Source: CAZAGD01 sp049699975
GTDB taxonomy: Bacteria; Desulfobacterota; SM23-61
Assembly: GCA_049699975.1 (NCBI GenBank)
Contig: JBNAWB010000095.1
Span: forward strand, 1 to 13,388
Direction: 5' to 3'
DNA length: 13,388 nt
Position 1 is the first letter of the stretch. Each line of letters starts with the position of its first letter. Position numbers and translations under genes: made by a program. The notes beneath the pieces are model-generated. The model was not told the DNA's origin, searched no databases, and saw nothing but the letters and a program-made list of their open reading frames with translations. Below are positions 1-7,717 of this stretch, one piece after another.

Positions 1-1127
1 TAGGAGATTTCGGAGCGGAGATAATTAAAATTGAACCGCCTGGTGCTCCTGATGCCATTCGTTATTGGGACGTGGTGGAGGGGAAATTCGAACCTTTTTG
101 GTTGGTGGCTTCCCGCAATAAGCTACCGATAACTCTTAACCTTAAACATCCCCAAGGGCAAAAGATTTTTAGCCAATTGGTAGAAAAGGCAGATGTTCTA
201 TACGAAAATATGCGTCCAGGCACTTTGGATCGGCTGGGTTTTACGGCCGAAAAACTTTGGCAAATTAATAAAGGGTTGATCATTGGGCGCATTTCTGGTT
301 ACGGCCAGACTGGCCCCTATGCCCCCAAGCCCGGGTTTGGGACCTTGGCCGAAGCGATGAGCGGCTTTACTTATCAGAATGCTCATCCCGGTGGCCCGCC
401 TACTAATCCCCCTCTGCCCTTAGCTGATATGTTAGCGGGCACTCATTTGGCCTTGGGGACTTTAATCGCCTTGCGGAGACAAAAACGGGGTGCATACGGA
501 GGCCAAGAAATTGATCTCTCTTTATACGAACCTCTTTTCAGCTTTATGGGTCCGCAATATTTGGTTTTCGACCTTACTGGAAAAGCACCTGAACCAATGG
601 GCAATGAATCTCATTTTACGGCTCCGCGGAATAGCTTTCAAACTAAAGAAGGAAAGTGGGTGGCTCTTTCGGCTAGTGCTCAAGCCCCATTTGAGAGAAT
701 GATGGACTTGATCGGCCATCCCGAACTCAAAACCAAACCTGGCTTCCGCAATAATCAAGAAAGGATTCAAAAAGAAAGTCGGCAAGTACTTAATAAACTG
801 ATTGGGGAATGGATTAGTCAGCGAACTTTAGCCGAGGTGCTGGAAGAATGCGAGAAAGCAGGCGTGACCATTGGCCCAGTTTATAGCATGGAGGATATCT
901 CAAAAGATCCTCACGTAAGGGCGCGGGGAAGCATAGCTTCCATATTGGACCCGGTATCCGGAAGGAAAATTTCTTTTCCAGAGATTCCTATCCGTCTGCT
1001 AAAGACTCCAGGAAAGATTCGTTTTCCCGGCTTACCCATGGGCGCAGCTAATGAAGTAATTTACCAAGACCTTTTGGGATATAAGGCCGAAGAGATCGCG
1101 GAGATGAAGAGTAAAGGAGTAATTTAA
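1..1127 (+). CDS. Class III (CaiB/BaiF family) CoA-transferase, 5' end cut by window edge
   Basis: The reading frame is open from base 3 to the TAA at 1125-1127, giving 374 visible residues. The true start lies upstream, because the first visible residues, GDFGAEIIKIEPPG, match the conserved N-terminal CoA-binding segment of this family (typically LGDxGAxVIKVEPP). Perhaps 25-35 residues are missing. The GTG at 72 is internal. Family III enzymes move CoA between carboxylic acids through an aspartyl-CoA intermediate. The probable catalytic Asp is codon 513-515, in the QEIDLSLYE motif. Other family marks are GRISGYGQTGPYA and the Gly/Pro-rich GGPPTNPPLPLADMLAG. Substrate cannot be read from sequence: formyl-CoA:oxalate, carnitine, racemase and succinyl-CoA-dependent members look alike. 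The next gene starts 3 nt after the stop, and its Shine-Dalgarno lies inside this gene's last codons, so the two are co-transcribed. Confidence 0.9.
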   Translation, partial: GDFGAEIIKIEPPGAPDAIRYWDVVEGKFEPFWLVASRNKLPITLNLKHPQGQKIFSQLVEKADVLYENMRPGTLDRLGFTAEKLWQINKGLIIGRISGYGQTGPYAPKPGFGTLAEAMSGFTYQNAHPGGPPTNPPLPLADMLAGTHLALGTLIALRRQKRGAYGGQEIDLSLYEPLFSFMGPQYLVFDLTGKAPEPMGNESHFTAPRNSFQTKEGKWVALSASAQAPFERMMDLIGHPELKTKPGFRNNQERIQKESRQVLNKLIGEWISQRTLAEVLEECEKAGVTIGPVYSMEDISKDPHVRARGSIASILDPVSGRKISFPEIPIRLLKTPGKIRFPGLPMGAANEVIYQDLLGYKAEEIAEMKSKGVI

Positions 1128-1130
1128 CAG

Positions 1131-2123
1131 ATGAAGTTAAAAGTATTCCAAGCTGCGGACCTAACGGCGGTTTTGTCTATGAACGAAGCAATTGCCGTGG
1201 TAAAAGATGCCTTTGCCCAACTGGCCAGCAAAATAGCTTTGGCACCCTTGCGCACTTCTATACCTTTAAAAAACCCTGGAGAGGTTGCTCTCCTTATGCC
1301 AGCATATCTGCCAAAGACCAGAGCTTTAGGCGCAAAGATGGTAACTGTTTTCCCCCAGAATCCGCTCCAAGGCCTTCCGGCTGTGCAGGCGTTAGTTTTT
1401 CTTTTTGATTCTGCCACTGGCTCTCCTTTAGCCATCTTGGAGGGGACGGAGTTGACCCGCTTCCGCACGGGTGCAGCCACGGGCTGTGCGACGCAGATTC
1501 TTTCGCGGGCAGATGCCCAAACCTTAGCCATATTCGGAGCTGGAGGCCAAGCCTGGTATCAGATAATGGCCGTCTGTTCAGTTCGCCAAATTAAGCGCAT
1601 CCTTATATATGACTTGCTAAAGGAAAAAGTAGATGCCCTGATAAGTAACTTGCAAAAAACATCCTGGGCCAAAGATATAGAAATCAAAAAAGCCCCCTCT
1701 CCGGAAACGGCTGTTAGCCAAGCGGATATAATCGTTACGGCTACCACCTCTTCCCGGCCAGTTTTTTCCGGCCAAAAGCTTAATCCGGGGACCCATATAA
1801 ATGCCATCGGTTCCTTTAGACCGGATATGCAGGAAGTTGATGAGGAGACCATTTCCCGCGCCAAAATTTTTGTTGATTCCTTATCTGCCTGCTTGGAGGA
1901 AGCGGGTGATATAATAATTCCTTTGCAAAAAGGAGTAATTAATAAGTCAGCTATCCAAGCTGAATTAGGGGAATTGGCTTTGGGGCTAAAACCAGGCCGG
2001 CTCAATAATCAAGAAATTACTTATTTTAAATCCGTGGGCAATGCGGTTCAAGATGTTTCCGTAGCTTTGGCTATATGGCAGAAAGCCGAAGAAAAAGGAC
2101 GGGGACAAGAGATAGAAATTTAA
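1131..2123 (+). CDS. Ornithine cyclodeaminase/mu-crystallin family NAD(P)-dependent reductase
   Basis: A 330-residue protein, the usual length of the family. ATG at 1131 follows AAAGGAG at 1114-1119. Visible motifs are the substrate-side lysine in GAKMVTVFP (K69), TRFRTGAATG (109-118) with the family arginine R112, a Rossmann dinucleotide loop IFGAGGQA (134-141), and HINAIGSFRPDMQEVD (222-237). True ornithine cyclodeaminases, as I recall them, carry a GGDCPGKTEL-type sequence where this protein has GSFRPDM. The latter form is common in alanine dehydrogenase, ketimine reductase and pyrroline-2-carboxylate reductase members. An imine reductase or amino-acid dehydrogenase role is therefore more likely than ornithine cyclisation; this is inference. 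It sits between a CoA-transferase and sodium-pump decarboxylase subunits, suggesting amino- or keto-acid catabolism. The substrate is unknown. Confidence 0.88.
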   Translation: MKLKVFQAADLTAVLSMNEAIAVVKDAFAQLASKIALAPLRTSIPLKNPGEVALLMPAYLPKTRALGAKMVTVFPQNPLQGLPAVQALVFLFDSATGSPLAILEGTELTRFRTGAATGCATQILSRADAQTLAIFGAGGQAWYQIMAVCSVRQIKRILIYDLLKEKVDALISNLQKTSWAKDIEIKKAPSPETAVSQADIIVTATTSSRPVFSGQKLNPGTHINAIGSFRPDMQEVDEETISRAKIFVDSLSACLEEAGDIIIPLQKGVINKSAIQAELGELALGLKPGRLNNQEITYFKSVGNAVQDVSVALAIWQKAEEKGRGQEIEI

Positions 2124-2141
2124 AAAATGAGGAGGTAAAAA

Positions 2142-2285
2142 TTGGAAAATTTGGATTTTGGATTAAATATGGCGGTAGTGGGCATGGGAGGTACCCTGGG
2201 CATACTTTTTATCCTCACCCTGCTCATCGATGCCTTGAATAAAATTTTTGCCGCGGCCCAAAAGAAGAAGGAGGATGAAAAGTGA
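2142..2285 (+). CDS. oadG: Short OadG-like sodium pump decarboxylase gamma subunit
   Basis: A 47-residue frame starts at TTG 2142 behind a strong Shine-Dalgarno (GAGGAGG, 2130-2135) and ends in TGA at 2283-2285. It has a short N-terminus, one hydrophobic helix at about residues 9-30 (rich in Gly, Leu and Ile, with the motif VVGMGGTLGILFILTLLI), then a charged lysine/glutamate tail KKKEDEK. Single-helix gamma subunits anchor and assemble Na+-translocating decarboxylases. They normally run about 60-90 residues, so this is a minimal version lacking the extended Pro/Ala-rich or zinc-binding C-terminus. Its stop overlaps the GTG start of oadB (GTGA), indicating translational coupling and supporting both the reality and the identity of the gene. 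Function comes mainly from position, topology and the GMGG.LGILFI pattern; the sequence is too short for certainty. Confidence 0.75.
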   Translation: MENLDFGLNMAVVGMGGTLGILFILTLLIDALNKIFAAAQKKKEDEK

Positions 2286-3415
2286 GTATAGTAGATAGCT
2301 CGATTACCTTGGTCAGCGGTTTTACCAATCTCCAGTGGACGAACGGAGTCATGATTTTGGTAGGATGCGTTCTTCTTTATTTGGGCATTAAAAAAGAGAT
2401 GGAACCTCTTTTGCTCATTCCCATAGGTTTTGGAGCAATTTTAGTTAATATTCCCTTGGCCGGGCTGATGGAAGAAGGGGGCCTTTTGCGCCATTTTTAC
2501 GATGCGGGAGTCATGACCGAAATTTTTCCTTGTTTGATCTTTATCGGTATTGGGGCCATGACCGACTTCGGCCCTCTCTTAGAAAATCCACGCATTCTTC
2601 TTTTAGGAGGGGCCGGACAATTTGGTATTTTTTTAACCCTTCTCTTGGCTCTTTTTCTGGGCTTTACTAAAATGGAATCAGTAGCCATCGGTATAATTGG
2701 TGCGTGTGATGGCCCCACCGCTATTTACGTTACTTCCAAGTATGCCCCGCATATGCTGGGAGCCGTTTCCGTAGCAGCTTATTGTTATATGTCTATGGTG
2801 CCTATCATTCAACCGCCCATCATGAGAGCCCTAACTTCTAAGGAGGAGCGACGGATCACCATGACTTACCGGAAAAAAGCCGTTCCTCCCATAGTTAAGA
2901 TACTTTTTCCCATCGTGGTTACTCTGGTCACTTGTTTAATAGCCCCTATGGGCACGCCTTTAATGGGGACGCTGATGCTGGGCAATCTTTTAAAGGAAAG
3001 CGGCGTGGCTGATCGTTTAGTGAAAGCTTCGCAAAATGAAATAGCTAATATCGTGACCTTACTCTTGGGTATTTCCATCGGGGCGACCATGGCCGGTCCA
3101 GTCTTTTTAAAACCGCAAACCCTTATGGTCTTAGGATTAGGCTTAGTCGCTATCTCCTTGGATACAGCCATGGGCATTTTTTTGGCTAAACTAATGAAGA
3201 TCCTTTCCGGAGGAAGAGTTAACCCCTTAATTGGCGCTGCCGGTATTTCCGCTTTTCCCATGTCTGCCCGAGTTGTGCAGGTAGAAGGACAGAAAGCTAA
3301 TAAAAAGAATTATCTTTTAATGCATGCCATGGGGGCTAATACGGGAGGACAAATCGGGTCAGTTTTAGCAGCCTCGGTAATGCTTTCTCTTTTGAAGGGC
3401 ATGGGTATTATTTAA
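2282..3415 (+). CDS. oadB: Sodium ion-translocating decarboxylase beta subunit
   Basis: A 377-residue polytopic membrane protein, close to the size of the GcdB/MmdB-type subunits (about 375). GTG start at 2282 is preceded by AAGGAGGA (2269-2275). The beta subunit decarboxylates carboxybiotin and exports Na+ in oxaloacetate, methylmalonyl-CoA, glutaconyl-CoA and malonate decarboxylases. Key sequences are GACDGPTAIY (140-149), whose D143 matches the essential membrane Asp of Klebsiella OadB (D203), GISIGATMAGPVFLKP (263-278), and HAMGANTGGQIGSVLAAS (348-365), where N353 and S360 fit the conserved Asn and Ser of the ion path. Several long hydrophobic segments fill the rest. No carboxyltransferase (alpha) or biotin carrier gene is visible. 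With a CoA-transferase upstream, the substrate is more likely a CoA thioester than oxaloacetate, but this is inference. Confidence 0.93.
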   Translation: MSIVDSSITLVSGFTNLQWTNGVMILVGCVLLYLGIKKEMEPLLLIPIGFGAILVNIPLAGLMEEGGLLRHFYDAGVMTEIFPCLIFIGIGAMTDFGPLLENPRILLLGGAGQFGIFLTLLLALFLGFTKMESVAIGIIGACDGPTAIYVTSKYAPHMLGAVSVAAYCYMSMVPIIQPPIMRALTSKEERRITMTYRKKAVPPIVKILFPIVVTLVTCLIAPMGTPLMGTLMLGNLLKESGVADRLVKASQNEIANIVTLLLGISIGATMAGPVFLKPQTLMVLGLGLVAISLDTAMGIFLAKLMKILSGGRVNPLIGAAGISAFPMSARVVQVEGQKANKKNYLLMHAMGANTGGQIGSVLAASVMLSLLKGMGII

Positions 3416-3418
3416 TTA

Positions 3419-4180
3419 TCACTTAGAAACTTTTTTTATAAGTTCAAGATACTGCTTGGAGAGGCGAGCGTTTTCGGTCAAAGGAGCGAGGCGAACCACT
3501 TCTTCAAAATGCTTGGCCGCTTTTTCGGGCTGGCCCGCATCGAAATAGAGTAAGCCCAGTTGGAAATGAGCGTCGAAGAAGTTAGGGGCATGGGTCAGCA
3601 CATTTTGAAAAGCGGTGGTGGCATCCTCTAATTGTTTTAATTCTTTGAAAGCTAAGCCCATATTATAATAAGCCAACCCGAAATCCGGCTTCATGCTGAC
3701 CGCTTTTTTAAAATATTCTATAGCCCGCCAGCCCTCGCCTTTTTTGAAATAAGCCCACCCCATATTGTTAAATACATAAAAAGGAGTTGGATAAAGAATA
3801 TCTTTGAGCACTTTCTCGAATTCCTGAATAGCCTCATCCCATTTGCCCATTTCTAAATAAATTGCTCCAATAGCGTTATGAGCTTCGGTAAATTTGGGGT
3901 CAAGAATTAAAGTTTGCTGATATTGCTCTAAGGCTTCCAGGTAACGCCCCTTGGCGCTATAAGCCCAGCCGAGAGCGAACCTGATTTCGGGATCCTGAGG
4001 GTTAAGTTTTACCGCCTGCAAAAGTTCGCGCAACGCGGAAGTAGGATCTCCGCTTTGGAGGCTCTGGTAGCCAAGGCGCAGGTGAATAGCTGCTTTTTGC
4101 CTGGCCTGCTCGTCAGTAGCACACCCAATTAGTAAAAATAACCCCATGAGCATTATTAAAAATCTTTTTAAATTTTTCAT
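3419..4180 (-). CDS. TPR-repeat lipoprotein, PilF/PilW-like
   Basis: A 253-residue protein. I chose ATG at 4180 because it follows AGAGG and opens a lipoprotein signal: MKNLKRF, a hydrophobic stretch, then the lipobox LIGC with the acylated Cys at residue 21. The open frame continues upstream to 4303 but would run into the preceding gene and bury the signal. About six tetratricopeptide repeats follow (for example GYQSLQSGDPTSALRELLQA and GWAYSAKGRYLEALEQYQQT). The segment ILYPTPFYVFNNMGWAYFKKG resembles the TLYPERSRVFENLG region of Pseudomonas PilF, the outer-membrane pilotin for the type IV pilus secretin. No pilus gene is nearby, so a pilotin role is a suggestion only; a generic TPR scaffold is the alternative. 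The gene begins 22 nt after the kinase stop, so they share a transcript. Confidence 0.85.
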   Translation of the reverse strand: MKNLKRFLIMLMGLFLLIGCATDEQARQKAAIHLRLGYQSLQSGDPTSALRELLQAVKLNPQDPEIRFALGWAYSAKGRYLEALEQYQQTLILDPKFTEAHNAIGAIYLEMGKWDEAIQEFEKVLKDILYPTPFYVFNNMGWAYFKKGEGWRAIEYFKKAVSMKPDFGLAYYNMGLAFKELKQLEDATTAFQNVLTHAPNFFDAHFQLGLLYFDAGQPEKAAKHFEEVVRLAPLTENARLSKQYLELIKKVSK

Positions 4181-4202
4181 ATATTCAACCTCTTTGCGGC
4201 GA

Positions 4203-5828
4203 TTATTTTCCTCTAAGCTCTGGGTATGATATCCAATTAGCTCTGGCCAAATCCTCTGCTTCTTGCTGAAGTAAATAATGGAAAACAGAGCCGAGAATTT
4301 CATCCAGCGGGGGACGAGTATCCAAAACTAAATGGGATGAGGACGGTAATTCCAACACTTCCTCAAAGTCCCTTTTTACGTCAGCAAAAATTTCCCAACG
4401 CCCATCTGAAGCTTCCTGGAGGTCGCTGGCGCGTTGGAATAGTCTTCTTTTAATCTCTTCTGCTGGGCAGGTGCATTCCAAAAAGAAACTATTTGCTCCT
4501 ATCCGAGATGCTAATTCCATACCCATGGCGCGATATTTCTTTTTGTTAAAAGAAGCATCTATAATAACCGATTTTCCGGCGCGTAATATTTGTTCAGCTT
4601 GGGCCCAAATGGTTTGGTAAGTTTTTTGAGAAAAATCGGGGGCATAAATCCCCTGTTGAAAATTTTCTAAACAGCGCGTCTGCGGAGAAAGGTTGGCTAA
4701 TTCTTTACGAATGACGTCCGAGCTCAATACTGGCCAATGAAATAAATTCCCCAAAGCCCGGGCCACTGTCGATTTGCCCGTACCAATTAATCCACCAACC
4801 ATGAAAATATTGGGCACATTTAGTTTCTGCGCATAATAATGGGCTAATGAAAAGTACCGTTGGGCTTCTTTTAGAACGCTTTCTTTCTCGGAGGCCGATA
4901 TTTCCTTTTCCTCTAAGCGAAAACTGGTTACTTTTCCCCGCACATAAGCCCGGTAAGATTTATAAAAATTTAATAATAGATAGAGAGGCCAGTCCTTGGT
5001 ATTCCTTAAGTAGGAGGCCGCCAGCTCGGCCGAAAGCAGGGGAAAACCATGATAATCAAGATCCATAAGTAGAAAAGCAATATCGGCAGCTACATCCCCA
5101 TAGCGGAACCGATCATTAAATTCAATACAGTCAAAAATAAGAATTTCTTCCGTGAGGCATATATGCTTGAGATGCAAGTCACCATGACCATCCCTGATCA
5201 TGCCTGAGGTAATACGTTGCTCAAATAAATTCTTATTCTTTTCCAAGAATCTATAAGTATTCTCTTTAATCTCCTGAAATGAATTCGGCGCGAGGCAGGT
5301 GCCTACGTATTTTTCGGTTTGGGTGAAATTTTCCTCGATGTTTTGCTGGATGACCTGGAGTTGGCCATATGCAGAAATTTCCTCATCACTCTTGGCTTGC
5401 TTATGAAAGGAAGCGATTTTGGAGGCCAGCTTTTGGATGGTTGCCGAAGAGACTTTACCTTGAGCAAGTAAACGATCCATCATTTTTTCGGCCGGAAGCT
5501 TTTTCATGAGCACGGCATATTCGATTACTTCTCCCTGCTCCTGTCCGATAATTACCCGCCCATCTTGGCCTTTTATTTCTACAATTCCTAAATAGATTTC
5601 TGGGCATAGCCGGCGGTTTAAAACCACTTCTTGCTCGCAGAAGTATTTCCTCTTCTCTAAGGTGGTGAAGTCGAGAAAGCCAAAGTCTACTGGCTTTTTG
5701 ATCTTGTATACCCGATCGCCTGCGAGAAAAATGGCCGAGATATGCGTCTGGACTAATTCCACCTTTGGCGGCTGTTCCGGGTAAATTTTTGGATTTTGTA
5801 GGGCCCAAATTAGGTGCTGGAAATCCAT
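4203..5828 (-). CDS. Bifunctional APH-like kinase / P-loop kinase fusion (COG2187 plus AAA_33 type)
   Basis: A 541-residue two-domain protein. Residues 1 to about 325 resemble aminoglycoside phosphotransferase/choline kinase folds. A catalytic loop HGDLHLKH (215-222) carries D217, and the metal-binding Asp is D233 in LIFDCIEF (230-237). KIKKPVDFG (42-50) may hold the ATP-contacting lysine. Residues from about 338 form a nucleotide kinase-like P-loop domain with Walker A GGLIGTGKST (345-354), SSDVIRKEL (369-377) and a Walker B-like VIIDASF (421-427). This fusion is widespread in bacteria and usually labelled bifunctional aminoglycoside phosphotransferase/ATP-binding protein. Its substrate is, to my knowledge, not established, and drug resistance should not be assumed. 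ATG at 5828 has only a weak AAGAAG ribosome site. First gene of a two-gene minus-strand unit with the TPR lipoprotein. Confidence 0.88.
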   Translation of the reverse strand: MDFQHLIWALQNPKIYPEQPPKVELVQTHISAIFLAGDRVYKIKKPVDFGFLDFTTLEKRKYFCEQEVVLNRRLCPEIYLGIVEIKGQDGRVIIGQEQGEVIEYAVLMKKLPAEKMMDRLLAQGKVSSATIQKLASKIASFHKQAKSDEEISAYGQLQVIQQNIEENFTQTEKYVGTCLAPNSFQEIKENTYRFLEKNKNLFEQRITSGMIRDGHGDLHLKHICLTEEILIFDCIEFNDRFRYGDVAADIAFLLMDLDYHGFPLLSAELAASYLRNTKDWPLYLLLNFYKSYRAYVRGKVTSFRLEEKEISASEKESVLKEAQRYFSLAHYYAQKLNVPNIFMVGGLIGTGKSTVARALGNLFHWPVLSSDVIRKELANLSPQTRCLENFQQGIYAPDFSQKTYQTIWAQAEQILRAGKSVIIDASFNKKKYRAMGMELASRIGANSFFLECTCPAEEIKRRLFQRASDLQEASDGRWEIFADVKRDFEEVLELPSSSHLVLDTRPPLDEILGSVFHYLLQQEAEDLARANWISYPELRGK

Positions 5829-5840
5829 AATCTTCTTTGA

Positions 5841-5869
5841 ATATATGTGTTTTCAGTTTAGCATGTCAA
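5841..5869 (-). promoter_or_regulatory. Putative sigma70 promoter for the kinase gene
   Basis: Read on the minus strand, a perfect -35 TTGACA (5869-5864) is followed after 17 nt by ATATAT (5846-5841). The predicted start of transcription is about 5834, leaving only some 6 nt before the ATG at 5828. The message would be nearly leaderless unless another -10 is used (TATATT, two bases further, is the alternative). The -35 is strong and the -10 is moderate. Confidence 0.5.
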
Positions 5870-5877
5870 GCCTAATT

Positions 5878-5908
5878 CTGATTGACCATCGATCAGTTTT
5901 GAAATGGT
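5878..5908. repeat. Dispersed intergenic repeat, copy 1
   Basis: The core at 5883-5908 reads TGACCATCGATCA, then G, TTTTGAAAT and GGT. It matches copy 3 (13335-13361) at all but two positions plus one inserted base, and copy 2 (7760-7780) over the first half. With its left flank it forms a near-perfect inverted repeat: CTGATTGA (5878-5885), CCA, TCGATCAG (5889-5896). The core edge lies 13 nt from the -35 box of the minus-strand promoter at 5864-5869, a place where an activator or other regulator could bind. A decayed mobile-element end is the alternative. Confidence 0.6.
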
Positions 5909-5924
5909 GCTTAATTTAGATAAT

Positions 5925-5956
5925 CTCCCCCGGCTCATCTTTAGAAAAGAGGGGAG
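5925..5956 (-). terminator. Bulged hairpin downstream of the ThDP enzyme gene, possible weak terminator
   Basis: CTCCCC (5925-5930) can pair with GGGGAG (5951-5956). Directly inside, TCTTT (5938-5942) pairs with AAAGA (5946-5950) around a 3-nt loop, leaving a 7-nt bulge on one side. It lies about 45 nt beyond the stop of the minus-strand gene ending at 6002. No clear uridine run follows on the minus strand, so termination is uncertain; it may be a degenerate REP-like palindrome. Confidence 0.3.
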
Positions 5957-6001
5957 GAGAGGCGGGGAATAGGTCAGTAATTTTGATAATTAGCCAATTT
6001 T

Positions 6002-7681
6002 TCAGCCAAGTCTTTTATAAAAATTTTTAAACCCAGGAGCAAAATCCCAAGGGTCGACAATAAACTCTAATACAGCCGGTACCCCGCGTTTGTTAGCTTT
6101 CAGGGCCTTTTGCAGAGCGGGCTTAATGGCTTCTGGTCTTTCTACCCGTTCACCAAAACATCGGCACGCTTTAGCGATAGCCACAAAGTCGGGCTGGACC
6201 TCAAAATCTACAGCCACCCAATGTTTACTCCTTCTTTTTTGGTTGAATTTAACCCAGCCCAAACAAAAATTATTCAACACTACATAGGTAACCGGCGCAT
6301 TATATTGGACAGCCGTGGGCAGCTCCTTCATGAACATTTGGAAAGCTCCATCGCCAGTCACACATACCACCTTTTTATCTGGAGCGGCCAGTTTGGCCCC
6401 TATAGCTGCTGCTATGCCAAAGCCCATACAAGTTTGTTCTCCAGGAGCTACGCAGGAATTGGGATCCCAAACTTTATAATAAGGAAAATAATAAGACCAA
6501 AGATCTTGGGATCCATTCTCATTAACCAAAATAGTCTGTGCTCCATAGACTTGATTCAATTCCCAAACAACTCTTTTGGTTTTAATAGGAATGGCTCTGG
6601 TGGTGCATTCTCTTTTGACGCGCTCCTCCTGTTCCTTTTTTGATCTTAAGATGGCTTGTATTCTTTCCTCACGCCAAGAATTTTCTTTGGTCTGTTTTCT
6701 CTGCCGTATTTGCCTAATTAAATCAGTTAATATGAGCTTAGCGTCACCTAAAAGAGCTACGTCGGGAATCCAGTTGCGGCCAAATTCATGGACGTCGATA
6801 TCAATCTGGATATATTTTGCCCCAGGAGGGAAAAACTTTTGTTGCCCAGATTGAAAATCTTCATTGCGCGAGCCTATGGTCATAAGGAGATCAGCCTCTC
6901 CGTAAACTTTTTCCCCCAATTCACTAAAATACAAACCCACTAAGCCCAAAGCTAAAGGATGTCCTTCAGAAATTATAGCTCGGCCACAGGGGGTGGTCAT
7001 TACCGGAATGCTTAATAATTCGGCAAGCTCTTGGACTTCAGCGAAAGCGCCGGAACTAACCGCTCCGCCCCCGGCAACTATAACTGGCCTCTTTGCTTCC
7101 CAGAGGAGGCTTAGGGCGCGCTCTAACTGGGAAGCATCGGCGCTCGATCGGTAAGGATATTGCGCAGGAATATAAGGAGGAAAATCAGCTGTCCGCAGGC
7201 CAATATCCTTAGGAATTTCCACGAAGACCGGGCCTGGCTTCCCATTAGCGGCTAAAGAAAATGCCCGCCGCATGACCCAGGGAATGCGCTGCGGTTCCGT
7301 GACCCTTTCGCACCACTTCGTCACTGGTTTCATGATAGATATTTGATCCGCTTCCTGGAAAGCGCCCATGCCTGAATTACGCACATTGGCGGCACTGCCA
7401 ATAGCAACAATGGGTATACACGCCGCCTGGGCTTCCATTATTCCGGGTAAAAGATTAGCGACTCCAGGGCCACTGGAACCAAAACATACCCCAGGTTGCC
7501 CGGTAAGCCGGGCAAATCCCATGGCCATAAAGGGACCAGAGCTCTCTTCGCGAACTAAGATTGGCATAATCTCTTTGATATTATAAAGGGCATCATAAAA
7601 AGCTTCCCCTCCAGGTGAACCAAAAATAAAACGTACTTTTTCTGATCTAAGGGCCTCAATTAGCGCTTGCCATCCATTCAT
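6002..7681 (-). CDS. Acetolactate synthase-like thiamine diphosphate-dependent enzyme
   Basis: A 559-residue protein of the length and three-domain order of the acetolactate synthase/oxalyl-CoA decarboxylase superfamily. ATG at 7681 is chosen because GAGAGGG lies just upstream and the predicted transcript starts near 7711; an in-frame GTG at 7711 would sit at that start. The N-terminal domain has the cofactor-activating Glu E46 in VREESSGPFMAMGFAR, plus GSSGPGVAN (68-76) and GAFQEADQ (106-113), as in acetolactate synthases. The C-terminal ThDP/Mg motif is GDG (443-445) with LNN (469-471). Where acetohydroxyacid synthases have LGMVRQWQ, this protein has LGWVKFNQ (474-481), replacing the Met and Trp of the substrate pocket. 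A valine/isoleucine biosynthetic role is therefore doubtful. No ilvN-type small subunit is nearby. The reaction is unknown; other carboligases or decarboxylases are possible. Confidence 0.88.
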   Translation of the reverse strand: MNGWQALIEALRSEKVRFIFGSPGGEAFYDALYNIKEIMPILVREESSGPFMAMGFARLTGQPGVCFGSSGPGVANLLPGIMEAQAACIPIVAIGSAANVRNSGMGAFQEADQISIMKPVTKWCERVTEPQRIPWVMRRAFSLAANGKPGPVFVEIPKDIGLRTADFPPYIPAQYPYRSSADASQLERALSLLWEAKRPVIVAGGGAVSSGAFAEVQELAELLSIPVMTTPCGRAIISEGHPLALGLVGLYFSELGEKVYGEADLLMTIGSRNEDFQSGQQKFFPPGAKYIQIDIDVHEFGRNWIPDVALLGDAKLILTDLIRQIRQRKQTKENSWREERIQAILRSKKEQEERVKRECTTRAIPIKTKRVVWELNQVYGAQTILVNENGSQDLWSYYFPYYKVWDPNSCVAPGEQTCMGFGIAAAIGAKLAAPDKKVVCVTGDGAFQMFMKELPTAVQYNAPVTYVVLNNFCLGWVKFNQKRRSKHWVAVDFEVQPDFVAIAKACRCFGERVERPEAIKPALQKALKANKRGVPAVLEFIVDPWDFAPGFKNFYKRLG

Positions 7682-7717
7682 ATTTTTACCCTCTCTTTGT
7701 TTGATTGACACTTTTCA

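Noticed and set aside
1559..2005. 148-codon antisense frame opposite the OCD-family gene
   Set aside because: Mirror of strong coding sequence with clear family motifs on the plus strand; no ribosome site or domain.
4181..4303. Upstream extension of the TPR lipoprotein frame
   Set aside because: It would overlap the kinase gene by about 100 nt and place the lipobox far inside the protein. ATG at 4180 has a ribosome site and a proper signal peptide.
6110..6643. 177-codon frame opposite the ThDP enzyme gene
   Set aside because: Lies wholly within a well-supported gene on the other strand and shows no recognisable protein features.
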